Assembly (NCBI RefSeq): GCF_028372415.1
Contig: NC_092872.1
Span: 90,130,575-90,194,574, forward strand
From: Notamacropus eugenii
Lineage: Eukaryota; Chordata; Mammalia; Diprotodontia; Macropodidae
Length of the DNA stretch: 64,000 nucleotides
Direction: 5' to 3'
Shown here in pieces: positions 1 to 10,857 of this stretch. The notes beneath the pieces were generated by a model. That model searched no databases. It saw nothing but the letters and a program-made list of their open reading frames with translations, and was not told the DNA's origin. How positions within the stretch are numbered: position 1 is the stretch's first letter; each line of letters begins with the position of its first letter. The position numbers were made by a program, and so were the translations under genes.

Positions 1-689
1 GCAGCTATGCTTGTGGGCTGGATCTGTCACCTCCCCATCTCCTCTAGCAGCTTGTTCCCTAATCATTCCAGAAGATGAGATATTTGCTTCTTTAATTGTC
101 ACTTAGGTGAGGTTTTAGAAATTCACCTCACCTCTTTCCAGGAGAAGTTGTTGGAGCTTCAATTCTGAGTCGAACTTGGGCCAGAAAGTTATAGAGTTCT
201 TAAGCTTATCCAGAAAACTTATCAGGAAAACAAAGATAGGATATGTTCCTGGAACACTCGTTCTTCTGAAACATGGCCACGCTGTCCGGTGGTTTCATGG
301 TTTTTCTTATCATTTGTACCAGTTGTGTTGCCCTTGCAGCTGAACACATCCTTTATGTGTGGTGAATCGGGAACAAGTCAGTCTGAGATTAGACAGCTGG
401 GGAGTATGCATTCAGATAGGTGACACGCAAAGTGGTATCAGGAACTAACTAAGTGCTGTTGGGAGCATCTGTGCTCCATAAAATCAGTAAGCCATGAGAC
501 TTTTTACCCTGTGTAAGGACTCTAGAACAAAAAATTGAAAGGATTGTCTGCCTGTGGAATTTAAAAAAACGCATTAGTGGGAACACTGCCAGCACTTAGT
601 AACAATATTTAAAAATTGAACAGTTAGAGAGCAGATCATTCAAGAAAAACCTACTCAGAAAGAACATTTAAATAATAGTAGCTCCTTTT
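1..689. other. ATF7IP2 intron, no recognised element
   Basis: This is non-coding sequence upstream of the first exon I can support. No open frame with flanking splice sites and no repeat family is recognisable. From its position it is an internal intron of ATF7IP2. Confidence 0.5.
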
Positions 690-925
690 ACACAGTGCTT
701 TAAGCATGATACAAATATCTCATTTTATAAAGTACTTTGCAAATATTATCTCAACAACCTCCCGACAACCTTGTGAGCTAAGTGCTTTTATTATCCTCAT
801 GTTACAGATGAGGAAACTGAGATGAAGTGTTTTGCCCAACTCCCACAGATAGTATCTAAGGACGGATCTGAACCCAGGTCTTCTGGCTCCAAATCCTGCT
901 CTCTATTCAGTGTTCCACCTAATTA
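690..925 (-). repeat. MIR/THER1-type SINE, antisense
   Basis: The stretch reads as the reverse of a MIR-class SINE. It has the 'attatcctcatgttacagat' style block followed by 'gaggaaactgaga' and an accession-box region ending in 'gaacccaggtcttctg'. It is strongly diverged, as expected for an old therian SINE. Confidence 0.75.
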
Positions 926-1957
926 CTTCAGAAATACAGAATCAATGAGCATTCATCGTCAAGCAGCTTCCACCTCCCATGGTGCAACTTGTAGAGAATT
1001 CAGAACTTTAGTGCTAGTACTCTTTAAGTTTAATTATACAAATTTTATCTTATGTATTTTGAATACTTTTGTTGCTATTTTATCATGCTGGTATTTTTTC
1101 TCTAAACACATTCATTTCAATGTACGTGCTTTATTTTTCAGTGCAGAATATTCTTGGATTTTTTTTCCAATCATGTTTTCAGGCTCTCTTTTCTTCCTTC
1201 AACTCATTCCATGAGAATATAGATCAGAAGTACTCAGCACTTCACCTCTTGTTATTTCCTGTCTGGTCTTCTGGTCTTTACCTTGTTAAGACATTGTTAC
1301 CAGATTAATTTTATTACATATGCCCCTTCATCATTTAAAATCTCTGTATAAGAAATTAGGCTGATAGTTGCTTGTTGCAGTGTATTCAAACTCCTTGCCT
1401 TCATGGATTTTGATCAGCTGGCTCCAGGTTATCCATTCAGCCTTTTCTACTCCCCAACATGAGCACATTTGGTAAATCCAGTCTTCTTACCAAAGAAGGT
1501 ACTTGTACACCTCACAACTCTGCCGTACACATATTCTACAAAGCTTTACTTTGTCTGAGAAAAACAGAGGTGTAAAAATAGGTTTATTCCATTTTTCATC
1601 TTTGGCATTCAGTTCTTGTTTTCCCGTTATTATTAGAAGTTTCTTGAGGTCACAAATTTTGATGTCATCATCCTATAATGATTCTAGCACACTGCTGGGT
1701 ACTTAACAAAAACTCACTGAAAATCCTAGGACTACTCTGTTGGGGAAAATTTAATCATTCTGAAGGAAAATTCTTCCAGAGGAAACATATCTTGAACAAT
1801 TTTTAATTTTTTTCTGTTTTATTTGTTCTTCAATTTTTGCATACAACTTAGCTTCTATGAAACATTTAATACAATAGAAGCTTTGCTTTCCTAGAGATTA
1901 TTATATTAGTAATTACTGCAAATGGGATTATACCACTGAAACTATTATTATTTTCAG
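926..1957. other. ATF7IP2 intron, no recognised element
   Basis: AT-rich intronic DNA. Short open frames here lack splice context and resemble no protein I know. The polypyrimidine tract and acceptor for the next exon lie at its 3' end. Confidence 0.5.
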
Positions 1958-2043
1958 AAACTTTAGTAGAAGTCCTGGCCTTACCTGTAGCAACCAGTGA
2001 AAACTTGAAGGAGAAGAACTCAGTGGTACAAGATTCAACACAG
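1958..2043 (+). CDS. ATF7IP2: ATF7IP2 internal coding exon (penultimate)
   Basis: This 86-nt exon has a clean acceptor (tattattttcag) and donor (cag/gtacttg). Read to end in phase 0, it is open throughout and gives 28 whole codons, from TLVEVLALPV to VVQDSTQ. It joins in frame to the last exon, which begins VLESFEHLPS. It carries no domain of its own and lies in the low-complexity linker before the C-terminal fibronectin type III domain of the ATF7IP family. The preceding exon must end in phase 1 and lies outside the window or was not recognised. The call rests on splice sites, open frame, phase match and position, not on an alignment. Confidence 0.72.
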
Positions 2044-2315
2044 GTACTTGTTAAAGATTATGTGATCATTATAGAAATTTGATATATATTTTAAAGATTT
2101 AGTAATTAGTTATGTATAGAATTAATGCTGCATGACTTCATGAAGGAATGAGAATATTAAAGATATAAAATCTTATTCAGAAGATGCAAGGTCTTGATAT
2201 ATGAACTAAGTAGGAATGGTTGCCACAAAGGAAAGTAAAAAAAAAAATAACTAAGTACTGGGAATATCTCTTAAAGTTTAAGAACTGTCGCAACAACCAC
2301 AGTAACCATTTTTTG

Positions 2316-3785
2316 GTTTATTCATCATTTATTAGTGTGCTAAACACTGTGCTAGTCGCTGGGCAGGATGCAGAGTTTAGGTAAGACACAGACCCTGCCC
2401 TAATGGAGTTTAAAAAATCTAATAGGGAATAAAACACAAATAATTACCATATCATTTTATAATACCAGTGATTTACAAAACATTGAGAGGAGGAAGAGCT
2501 TGTTATATTTGGGAATCAGGAAAGGCTTTTGGAGAAAGTGACATTTGAGTCGGGTTTTAAAGGGTGATACAAAGTCAATAGGATTGAAGGGGATGAGGAT
2601 ATTCTAGGCAAGAAGCTTGGAAGTGAGCAGAAGTACAGAGGGTCGAAAGCGAGGCAGAAATTTGAAGCAGGGATATGGTTGGAATATGGAGTGTGTTGTG
2701 TGGAAGAGAGTAAAATAAAATAGGAAGGTATAATGGTACCACATGTGGAAGGTTTGGGATACTGGTCATTATCTCTGTAAGGAGATCTTCCATCTTTAAT
2801 CTTCGGGTAAGAGAAATGTTCCTAGCTCAAAAGTAAGGAAGATTCTTCTGGCATGGAATATAGTGGGCAGAGAATAGACTGTTGCTGAGAAGGCCACTGC
2901 AGTAAGTCTCGACCTTTGCTTAGGGCCTTTATTGGAGTGCTGTCCGTATGAATGAAGAACATAAAATGGACATGAGAAAAACTGCAACTCACTTGGCAGC
3001 TGATTGGATAAGAGGGCTGAAAAGAAAGTATGAAGTCAAAGGGACTCCCAGTGTTTCTAATTGAGTAAAGAACATGGCCTAAGGCCAAAAATTTCTTTTG
3101 TTTCAAGGAAGAAGGTTTGGGGGAAATCAGTTAACAAGCCTTTATTGCCTTACTTTCATCCTGTTGTGTCAGAGATACTGTGCTAGGCACTGGGAAAGAG
3201 AAAAGTGCAGTTTTGGACATGTAGAATTTGGGACAGCAGTGCAACGTCCAGCTGGAAATGCAATTCTTAAAGCTCAGGAGAGATAGAAATTTGGAAGTCA
3301 TCAACGTTAGATGGGTGGTCATTAGAGCCAGAGGAATCAGTGAGCTTACCAAGGAGATAAACACACAGAAGACAGCCAATGATAAATCCTTAAAAAATAC
3401 CCCCATTAAGAGGCTGGGAAGAGGTTCTAGTGAAGGAGAAGTAAAAGAACTATGTGTCTGAAGGAAGGGAGAAGATAATATCTGGTAGGGAAGGGCTGAT
3501 TAACATCTGAGAATCTGCAGAGAAGTCAGAGAGGACCGGAACTGAAAAATGTGGTTGGTTCTAATGGTTAAGAAGTCATTGGTGAGACTGAAAAACTTGT
3601 AAAAACAAAATCATTACAAGTATCATGGTATGTGAAAGGGTAAGGAGACTGGAAAGGTAGGAAGGGGGCCTGCTTATAAAGGGCTTTAAAAGCCTTTGAT
3701 CCTGGAGACAACAGGGATCTCCTGGAGTTTAGTGGATAGGGGAATGACATGGTCTCACCTGCACTTAACGGCACAATAAAAAAAA
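2316..3785. repeat. Old mammalian interspersed repeat, family not assigned
   Basis: It opens with the widespread 'aaacactgtgctagtcgctg' type motif, followed by 'accctgccctaatggagttt'. It continues with the long GA-rich body seen again at 40415, 56560, 57070 and 58750. It may comprise two fused copies, since the opening motif recurs near 3175. Small open frames inside are chance. Confidence 0.6.
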
Positions 3786-4261
3786 AATTAAATCACTGTT
3801 TTCAAAAGAAAGTATTGAACAGGAGAAACAGATAAATGATAATGAAATCTGCCCTGCCAATATACACTTGTTTATTCCACAAGCCTTTTTTAATTTTCTT
3901 ATTTTAGCTGTTTAACTTTTTAAGATATAAAGAGTCGGGATAAAATTTACATAATTGTGCTGCCACTTTCAATATCAAAATGGAAAAAGAATCAAGACAC
4001 TGAATACAGGCTGTGTTTTGCTGCTTTTTCATCTGTCTGGCTAGTTTTGGTTCTGGGCTCAGGAACAGTAACTTTAGTTAACAGAGTAAAATGAAAAGCC
4101 GTGCTAAGATCCTGGAAAGCATGTTAATGTTAAAATGCAGTTAATCAGCATGCAACTTTTTTGTTGTTAAAATGATTTTAATTATTGGAATGGGAATGCA
4201 CAATATTTAAAATAAAAATTTTTAAACCTGAAAAAACCCCAAACATATGTAAGTATTCCAA
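3786..4261. other. Intronic DNA, nothing recognised
   Basis: AT-rich sequence between two repeats. I see no exon, no repeat family and no RNA gene. Confidence 0.45.
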
Positions 4262-5965
4262 ATTACAAAAAATAAGAGAAATGCAAATCAAAACACCTTA
4301 TACCCAGGAAATTGGCAAAGATGACAAAACAGGAATGGTGATTGTTGAACCTGTGAAAAGATAGGCACATAAATGCACTGTTGGTGCAACTGTAAATTGA
4401 TCCAACCAATCTGGAAAGAAATTTGGAATTATGCCTTGAAAATGACAAAAAATATTTTAAGCCTTTGAGTAAGGTCCCATTGTTAGACATGTACTGTACC
4501 AGTATATTCATAGTGGCACTTAACTTTTTTTAATTACATGCAAAAAATTTTAGCATTCATTTTTTAAAAAAATTTTGAGTTCCAAATTCTCTCCCTCTTT
4601 CCCTTTCTTTCCCCTTCCCTAAGATAGGTTATACGTTTGTAGTCATGCAAAGCTTATTTTCATATTAGTCATGTTGGGAAAGAAAAGACAGACAAAAAAA
4701 TAAACTTTAAAAAATATGCTTTGATCTGCATTCAGACTCCATAAATTCTTGCTCTGGAGGTAGCTAGCATTTTCCTTCATGAGTCCTTCAGAATTGTCTT
4801 AGATCACTGTATTGCCGAGAATAGCTAAGTTGTTCACAGTTAACCATTGTATGTTATTGCTGTTACTGTTCCCCTGGTTCTACTCACTTCACATCAGTTT
4901 ATGTAAGCTCATCATTATTACAGCACAATATTATTCCATTACGATCATATAGCAGAACTTGTTTAGCCATTCCCCAATGGATGGCTATCCCCTCAGTTTC
5001 CAATTCTTTGCCATCACAAAAAAGAACTGCTATAAATATTTCTGTAAATATAGTCCTTTGCCTTTTTTTTATGTTTTTGGGATATTGACCTAGTAGTATA
5101 TGCTCATTTTTCTAGCCATTTGGGCCTAGTTCCAAATTGCTGTCCAGATTGGTTAGGTCACAACTGGTTGGAATTCACAACTCCACCAACAATACATCAC
5201 TGTCCCAATTTTCTCACATCCCCTCCAACATTAGTCATTTTCCTTTTGTCATATCAGCCAGTCTGTTAGGTGTGAGGTAGTACCTCTACGTTGTTTTAAT
5301 TTGCATTTCTCTAATCAGTGATTTAGAGCATTTTTTTATATGACTGTAGATAGCTTTGATTTCTTCATCTGTAAGCTGCCTGTTTACATCCCTTAACCAT
5401 GTATCAATTGGGGAATGACTTGTATTCTTATAAATTTGAGTCCATTCTCTATATATTTGAGACCTGAAGCCTTTATCAGAGAAATTTGTAACAAAAAAAA
5501 AAAATTCCCAGTTTTCTGCTTTCCTTTTCATTTTGGCTGCATTGCTTTTATTTATGTAAAAACTTTTTAGTTTAATGTAATCAAAATTATCCATTTTACA
5601 TCTTCTAATGTTCTATCTTTTGCTTGGTCAAAAGTTCTTCACTTAATCTATAGATCTGACAGGTAAACTATTCCATACTCCCCTAACTTACTTGTAGTAT
5701 CATCCTTTATGTATGTCTACATCCCATACTCATTTTGACCTTACCTTATTATACAATTGGTCTATAGCAGCACTTTTTTTTGTTGTTTGAAGCAAAAAAC
5801 AGCTGGATGTTCATCTCTTGGGAAATAGCTAAACAAATTGTGGTACACAAATATAATGGAATGGTACTATGTAAAACAAACTTGAATCAAGAATACAAAG
5901 AAACATGGGAGGACATATAGACCAAGGCCAAGTGAATTAAGAAGAACTTGACAAGGTTTTGAATC
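4262..5965 (+). mobile_element. Old L1 3' fragment (outer), split by an antisense L1
   Basis: Positions 4262-4521 match the end of L1 ORF2 in sense (aaatgcaaatcaaaacacc, then 'cactgttggtgcaactgtaa'). Positions 5763-5965 continue the same L1 (gggaaatagctaaacaaatt). The interruption is the inner L1 at 4522-5762. Diverged duplicated flanks (tagtggcactt and tagcagcactt) mark the insertion point. Confidence 0.75.
4522..5762 (-). mobile_element. 5'-truncated L1, antisense, nested in an older L1
   Basis: On the minus strand this reads as the C-terminal part of L1 ORF2 followed by an L1 3'UTR. The longest intact stretch, 5286-5594, encodes about 100 residues containing IKKCSKSLIREMQIKTT, a conserved late-ORF2 segment. 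The poly(A) end is the T-run at 4522-4530. There is no reverse transcriptase domain, so it cannot move by itself. Confidence 0.8.
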
Positions 5966-6075
5966 TTAATTCCTTAGCCAGTTTTTGAAAAACTAAAATA
6001 CATACTGTTTATCTTTGTGCACTGGCACAATGTCTAGAACAGAGTAAACACTTACTGTTTATTGAATGAAAGAAA
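5966..6075 (+). repeat. L2 LINE 3' end (short)
   Basis: The motif 'ggcacaatgtctagaacaga' followed by 'cttactgtttattgaatgaa' is the classical L2 3' terminus. Confidence 0.55.
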
Positions 6076-6244
6076 CTGCATGACTATGAGACTCTAGAGT
6101 ACAACTGCTTTAAATAGATGTTCAATTTTGTACCTTTTCCAGCCAGTGCACAGGCCTGCTCGTCTCTGACCAAAGTTAAGACCAAAAGGAACCTTTCATT
6201 GAGGATACAGTTCTCTGCCTCTTCTCATCATTTTTTTCCCACTG

Positions 6245-6352
6245 CAATGATGAAAGAATAAATGAATGGAGCATGTATTAAGTTCTTACTATGTGTCAGG
6301 CATTGTGCTAAATAACAGGGATACAAACAAATTTTTAAAAGAGAGAGTTCCT
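6245..6352. repeat. Old mammalian repeat, left half
   Basis: The motif 'aggcattgtgctaaataaca' followed by 'gggatacaaacaaa' is the opening of the same unassigned old repeat as at 2316. Its continuation (ttcctgcctcaaagagttca) lies at 10841-10860, so the two halves are split by the LINE at 6353-10828. Confidence 0.65.
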
Positions 6353-7047
6353 AGGGGCAAAGCCAAAAAGGCCGGAACTTTCCTGAGCTCTCTCAGATTT
6401 CCCTCTCCACAACTTTGAAGCACTTCAAAACAAATTCTGCAATGGCAAAACCCATGAAAGGATGGTGTGAAACAATTGTTCAGCCCAAGACAGCTTAGAA
6501 GGTTGGCAGGAAAAGTTCTGTCACACTAAGGTGAGAAGAGAGCACAGGCTATAGCAGCACAGGAGGTGCCCAAGCAAACCAGGAGCAGGCCCTAGGAACA
6601 ACTGAATCAGGTGTTTTGGAGCTGTGTCAGCCCACAGATGGTAAGGGGGTCACAAAATGGTCAGAAGGAGATTACAGGGCTCCCTTTGCTGGCACTGGGC
6701 ACAGGACTCTGTTACATTACCCATACTCAGATCTGGATTGCAGTCCCAGGGTAAGGAGGAGCCAGAGCACACCAGAACTTGCAGCCTCTAGGGAGTTGGA
6801 ACCCTGGTCCTAGTGACCAGGGCAGAAAGAGTACATATGGTCTCACACAGACCACAGCACAGGCCAAGAGAGTAGTAAACAGTCCTTAGATCATACCACA
6901 TGGGAAGAACCAAAAACTTGCAAGTCCCCATAATTATTTCTGAAAACATCCACACAAAAAACCTAAAGTTGGGATACTAACCCCTTCACCCCAGGAGCAA
7001 AGCCCTACTTCAGCATAGAGTTAAAAACCAAGAAATAGGTTGGGAGA

Positions 7048-7800
7048 ATGAGCAAAAACCAAAAAAGGATCTTGACTGTAGAAAGTTACTGTGATGACTG
7101 GGAACACCAAAACACAAATTCAGAAGATGACAACAAAGTCAAAATTGCTACATTCAAATCCTCAAGAAAGAATGCAGATTGGTCTCAGGTCATGGAAGAG
7201 CTCCAGATGGACTTTAAAAATCAAATAAATGAGGTAGAGGAAAAATTGGGAAAATAAATGAATGATGCAAGAAAATTCTGGAAAAACTTGGTAAAAGAGG
7301 AACAAAAAAATACTAAAGAAGATAGCACTTTAAAAACAGAATAGGCCAAATGGTCAAGAGCCACAAAAATCCCATGAAGAGAAGAATGCCTTAAAAAAGC
7401 AGAACTAGATAAATGACAAAAGATATGCAGAAGTTCACTGAAGAAAATAATTCCTTAAAAATTAGAATTGGACAGGTGGAAGCTAATGACTGTATGAGAC
7501 ATCAAGAAACAATTTTTAAAAAGTCAAAAGAATGAAAAAAATAGAAGAAAGTGTGAAATACCTCATTGGAAAGACTGACCTGGAAATAGATCCAGGAAAG
7601 ATAATTTAAGAATTATTGGGCATCCTAAAAGCCATGCAAAGAGTCTAGATATGATTTTTCAAGAAATCAAGGAAAACTGTTCTGATATTCTGAAACCAGA
7701 GGGTAAAATGAAATTAAATGAATCCCCCAATCACATCCTGAAAGAGATCCTAAAATGAAAAGTCCCAGGAATTTTATAGCTAAATTCCAGTGTTCCTAGG
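7048..7800 (+). pseudogene. Decayed LINE ORF1 (L1/HAL1 ORF1p)
   Basis: The first 69 codons are open (MSKNQKRILTVES to INEVEEKLGK) and look like the N-terminus and start of the coiled coil of marsupial L1 ORF1p. After a stop, the frame continues in pieces through the coiled-coil and RNA-binding part, recognisable from the homologous copies at 11681 and 17160. It is an RNA-binding chaperone in live LINEs; this copy is dead. Confidence 0.65.
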
Positions 7801-9539
7801 TAAAGGAGAAAATAACACAAAATAGCCAGAAAGAAACAATTCAATTATTGTGGAGCTAAGGTCAGGAGAACACAAGATTTAGCAGCTTCTACATTAAAGT
7901 ATTAGAGGTCTTAGAATACAATATTCTGGAGGGCAAAGGAGCTAGGGATTACAACCAAAAATTACCAGCAACACTGATGCTTCAAGGGGGGAAATGGATA
8001 TTCCACAAAATAGAACACTTTCATTGAATTTCATTCCTGATGAAAAGACCAGAGCTGAATAGAAAATTTGAATTTCAGATACAAGACTCAAGCATATAAA
8101 GGTAAACAGGAAAGAGAAAATGGATTCAGTAAGGTGAAACAGTTTATATTTCTCCATGGGAAGATAGTACTTGTAAATGAAGAATTTTCTCATTATTAGG
8201 GCATTTAGAAGGAGTATATGTAAATGCAAGACATAGGTGAGAGTTGCGTATGATGGAATGATATCTAAAAAATAAAAGGGGCAAAAAAGAGGAATGCACT
8301 AGGAAAAGAGAGAGATAGAATGGGATAAATTATCTCACATAAAAGAGAAACAAAAGACCTATTACAGTAAAGGAAAAATAGGGGCAGGGGGGATTGAGCA
8401 TTGCTTGAACCTTATTCTCATTAGATTTGACTCAAGGAAGGTATAACATACACACTCAGTTGAATATAGAAATCTATCTTACCCTACAGGACATTAGGAA
8501 TAGTAGGAGAGGAAGGGGATGAAAAGGGAAGATGGGCTGATAGGGTGAATTTTGGGAAAGGCACTAGTCAGAAGCATAACATTTTTGAGGATGGACAGGG
8601 TGAAAGAAGAGAAAGAGTAAATGGGAGAAAAGGATGTGGAGGGGAATACAACGCGTAATAACTGGGGAAAGAATTTATAGCAAATTTCTCTTGATAAATG
8701 GCTCATGTCTTAAATATATAGAGAACTGAGTCGAATACGTAAAAATAAGAGCCATTCCCAATTGATAAACGGTCTGGTATGAACAGTTTTCAGATGAAGT
8801 AATCAAAGATATCTTTTTTCATATGAAAAAATGTTCTAAACCACTGTTGATTAAGGAAGTGCAAATTAAAACAATTCCAAGGTACCACTTCATACCCATC
8901 GGATTGGCTAATATGACAGAAAAGGAAAAAGGCAAATGCTGGAGGGGGATATGAGAAAATTGGGACTGTAATGCACTGTTGGTGGAGGTGTGAACTGATC
9001 CAACCATTCTAGAGTGATCTGAAACTAGCCCTGTCCCCAAAGGGCTAGACAACTGTGAATACCCTTTGACCCAGCAATGCCACTATACTACTAGGTCTGT
9101 ATCTGAAAGAGATAAAAAGGAAAAAGTTAATATGTACAAAAATATTTATAGCAGCTCAGTGTGTGATGGCAAAGAATTGGAAATCAAGGGAATGTCCATC
9201 AATTGGGGAATGACTGCACAAGTTCTGCTATATATTTGTGATGGAATACTGTTGTTCTGTAAGAAATGATAAGCAGGATACTTTGAGAAAAGCCTGGAAA
9301 AGAGTTATATAACTGATGCAAAATGAAATGAGCAGAACCAGGAAAATATTGTTCATAGTAACAGCTATAATATATGGTGATCAACTGTAAATGACTTAGG
9401 TATTCTCAGCAATACAAGAATCCAAGGCAGTTCTGAAGAACTTAGGATGAAAAATGCTATCCATTCCCTGGAGAAAGAACTGATGGAGTCTGAATGCAGA
9501 TCAAAACATTTTTTTACATTCTTTATTTTCCCTCAGAAA

Positions 9540-10612
9540 AAAAATACTTATTTTTACTTTTCGACATTGGCTTTTACAAGATTTTGGGGTGCAAATTTTT
9601 TTCCAACTTTCTACTCCCCCATCTCCAAGACAGCATGCAGTCTGATATAAGCTGTACATGTACAATCATATTAAACATATTTCCATGTTAGTCATGTTCT
9701 GAAAGAAGAATCAGAACAAAAGGGAAAAAACACAAGAAAAAGGAGAAAATAGTATGCTTCGATCTGCATTCAGACTTCATAGTTCTTTCTCTGGATGTAG
9801 ATAGCATTTCCCCTCATAAGTCTTTTGGAATTGTGTTGAATGTGTTGCTGAGAGGAGCTAAGTCAATCATAGTTAATCATTGCCCAGTGTCATTGTTACG
9901 ATGTACAATGTTCTCCTGGATCTGCTCACTTCACCCAGCATCAATATTCATGTAAGTCTCTCTAGGTTTTTCTGAAATTTGCCTGCTCATCATTTCTTAG
10001 AGAAAAATAGTATCCCATTACATACCACAACTTGTTCAGCCATTCCCCAGTTGATGGACATCCCTTCAATTTCCATTCTTTGCCACCACAGACAGAGCTG
10101 TGATAAATATTTTTTACATGTGGGTCCTTTTCTCTTTCTTATGATCTCTTTGGGATTCAAACCTAATAGAGGTATTGCTGGATCAAGGGGTATGCACAGT
10201 TTTATAACCTTCTGGACATACTTCCAAATTGATCTCCAAAATGGTTGGATTAGTTCAGAACTCCACCAGCAATGAATGTAGTAGTGTTCCACTTTTCCCA
10301 CATCTTCTCCGATATTTATCATTTTCCTTTTTTGTCATATTAGCCAGTTTGATAGGTGTGAAGTAATACCTCAGAGTTGTTTTTAATTTGCATTTCTCTA
10401 ATCAGTAGTGATTCATTTTTCTTATGACTATAAATAGCTTTAATTTCTTCTAAAAACTGCCTATTCATATCCTTTGACCATTTATCAATTTGGGAATGAC
10501 TTGTAATTCTTATAAACTTGACTCAGTTTTCTATGTATTTTAGAAATGAGGCCTCTATTAGAAACCTTGGCTGTAAAAATGGTTTTCCAAATTTCTGCTT
10601 ATATTTCTTGAG
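9540..10612 (-). mobile_element. 5'-truncated L1, antisense, nested
   Basis: On the minus strand, 9990-10322 encodes about 110 residues of the L1 ORF2 C-terminus, with IPLDPAIPLLGLNPKE and a downstream MSINWGM motif, followed by the L1 3'UTR down to 9540. It interrupts the 3'UTR of the sense element at 6353-10828, so it is younger than that element. Confidence 0.8.
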
Positions 10613-10857
10613 GTTTTTTCCTTTGTTTTCTTTCACAATGTGACTAATATGGAAGTATGTTTTGCATGACTGCACATGTATATATATCCCATCTAAAATT
10701 TCTTTCCTTCTTCAGTGAGGGAGACTGGAGGAAGGGGAGAATTTGGAACTCAAAATTTAAGAAATAATGCTAAAAATTATTTTTACATGTAGTTGGGGAA
10801 AAGCAAAATACTAAATATTTTTTTTTTAAAAAGAGATAATTCCTGCCTCAAAGAGTT

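Larger units (their letters stand above)
6353..10828 (+). mobile_element. HAL1/L1 chimeric LINE with 16-bp target-site duplication
   Basis: The insertion is bounded by aaaagagagagttcct (6337-6352) and aaaagagataattcct (10829-10844), 14 of 16 bases identical. In order it holds a 5'UTR, a decayed ORF1 (from 7048), and a GA-rich HAL1-type region (about 8100-8650). At about 8655 it then switches to the last part of L1 ORF2 (sense), followed by the L1 3'UTR to 10828. No reverse transcriptase or endonuclease region is present. A later antisense L1 sits at 9540-10612. It therefore looks like a single retrotransposition of a chimeric or internally deleted transcript. Confidence 0.75.

Noticed and set aside
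1-689. Possible further ATF7IP2 exon near 'cctctttccaggagaagttg' (about 132)
   Set aside because: The acceptor-like site is followed by a stop within nine codons in the best frame and no good donor was found.
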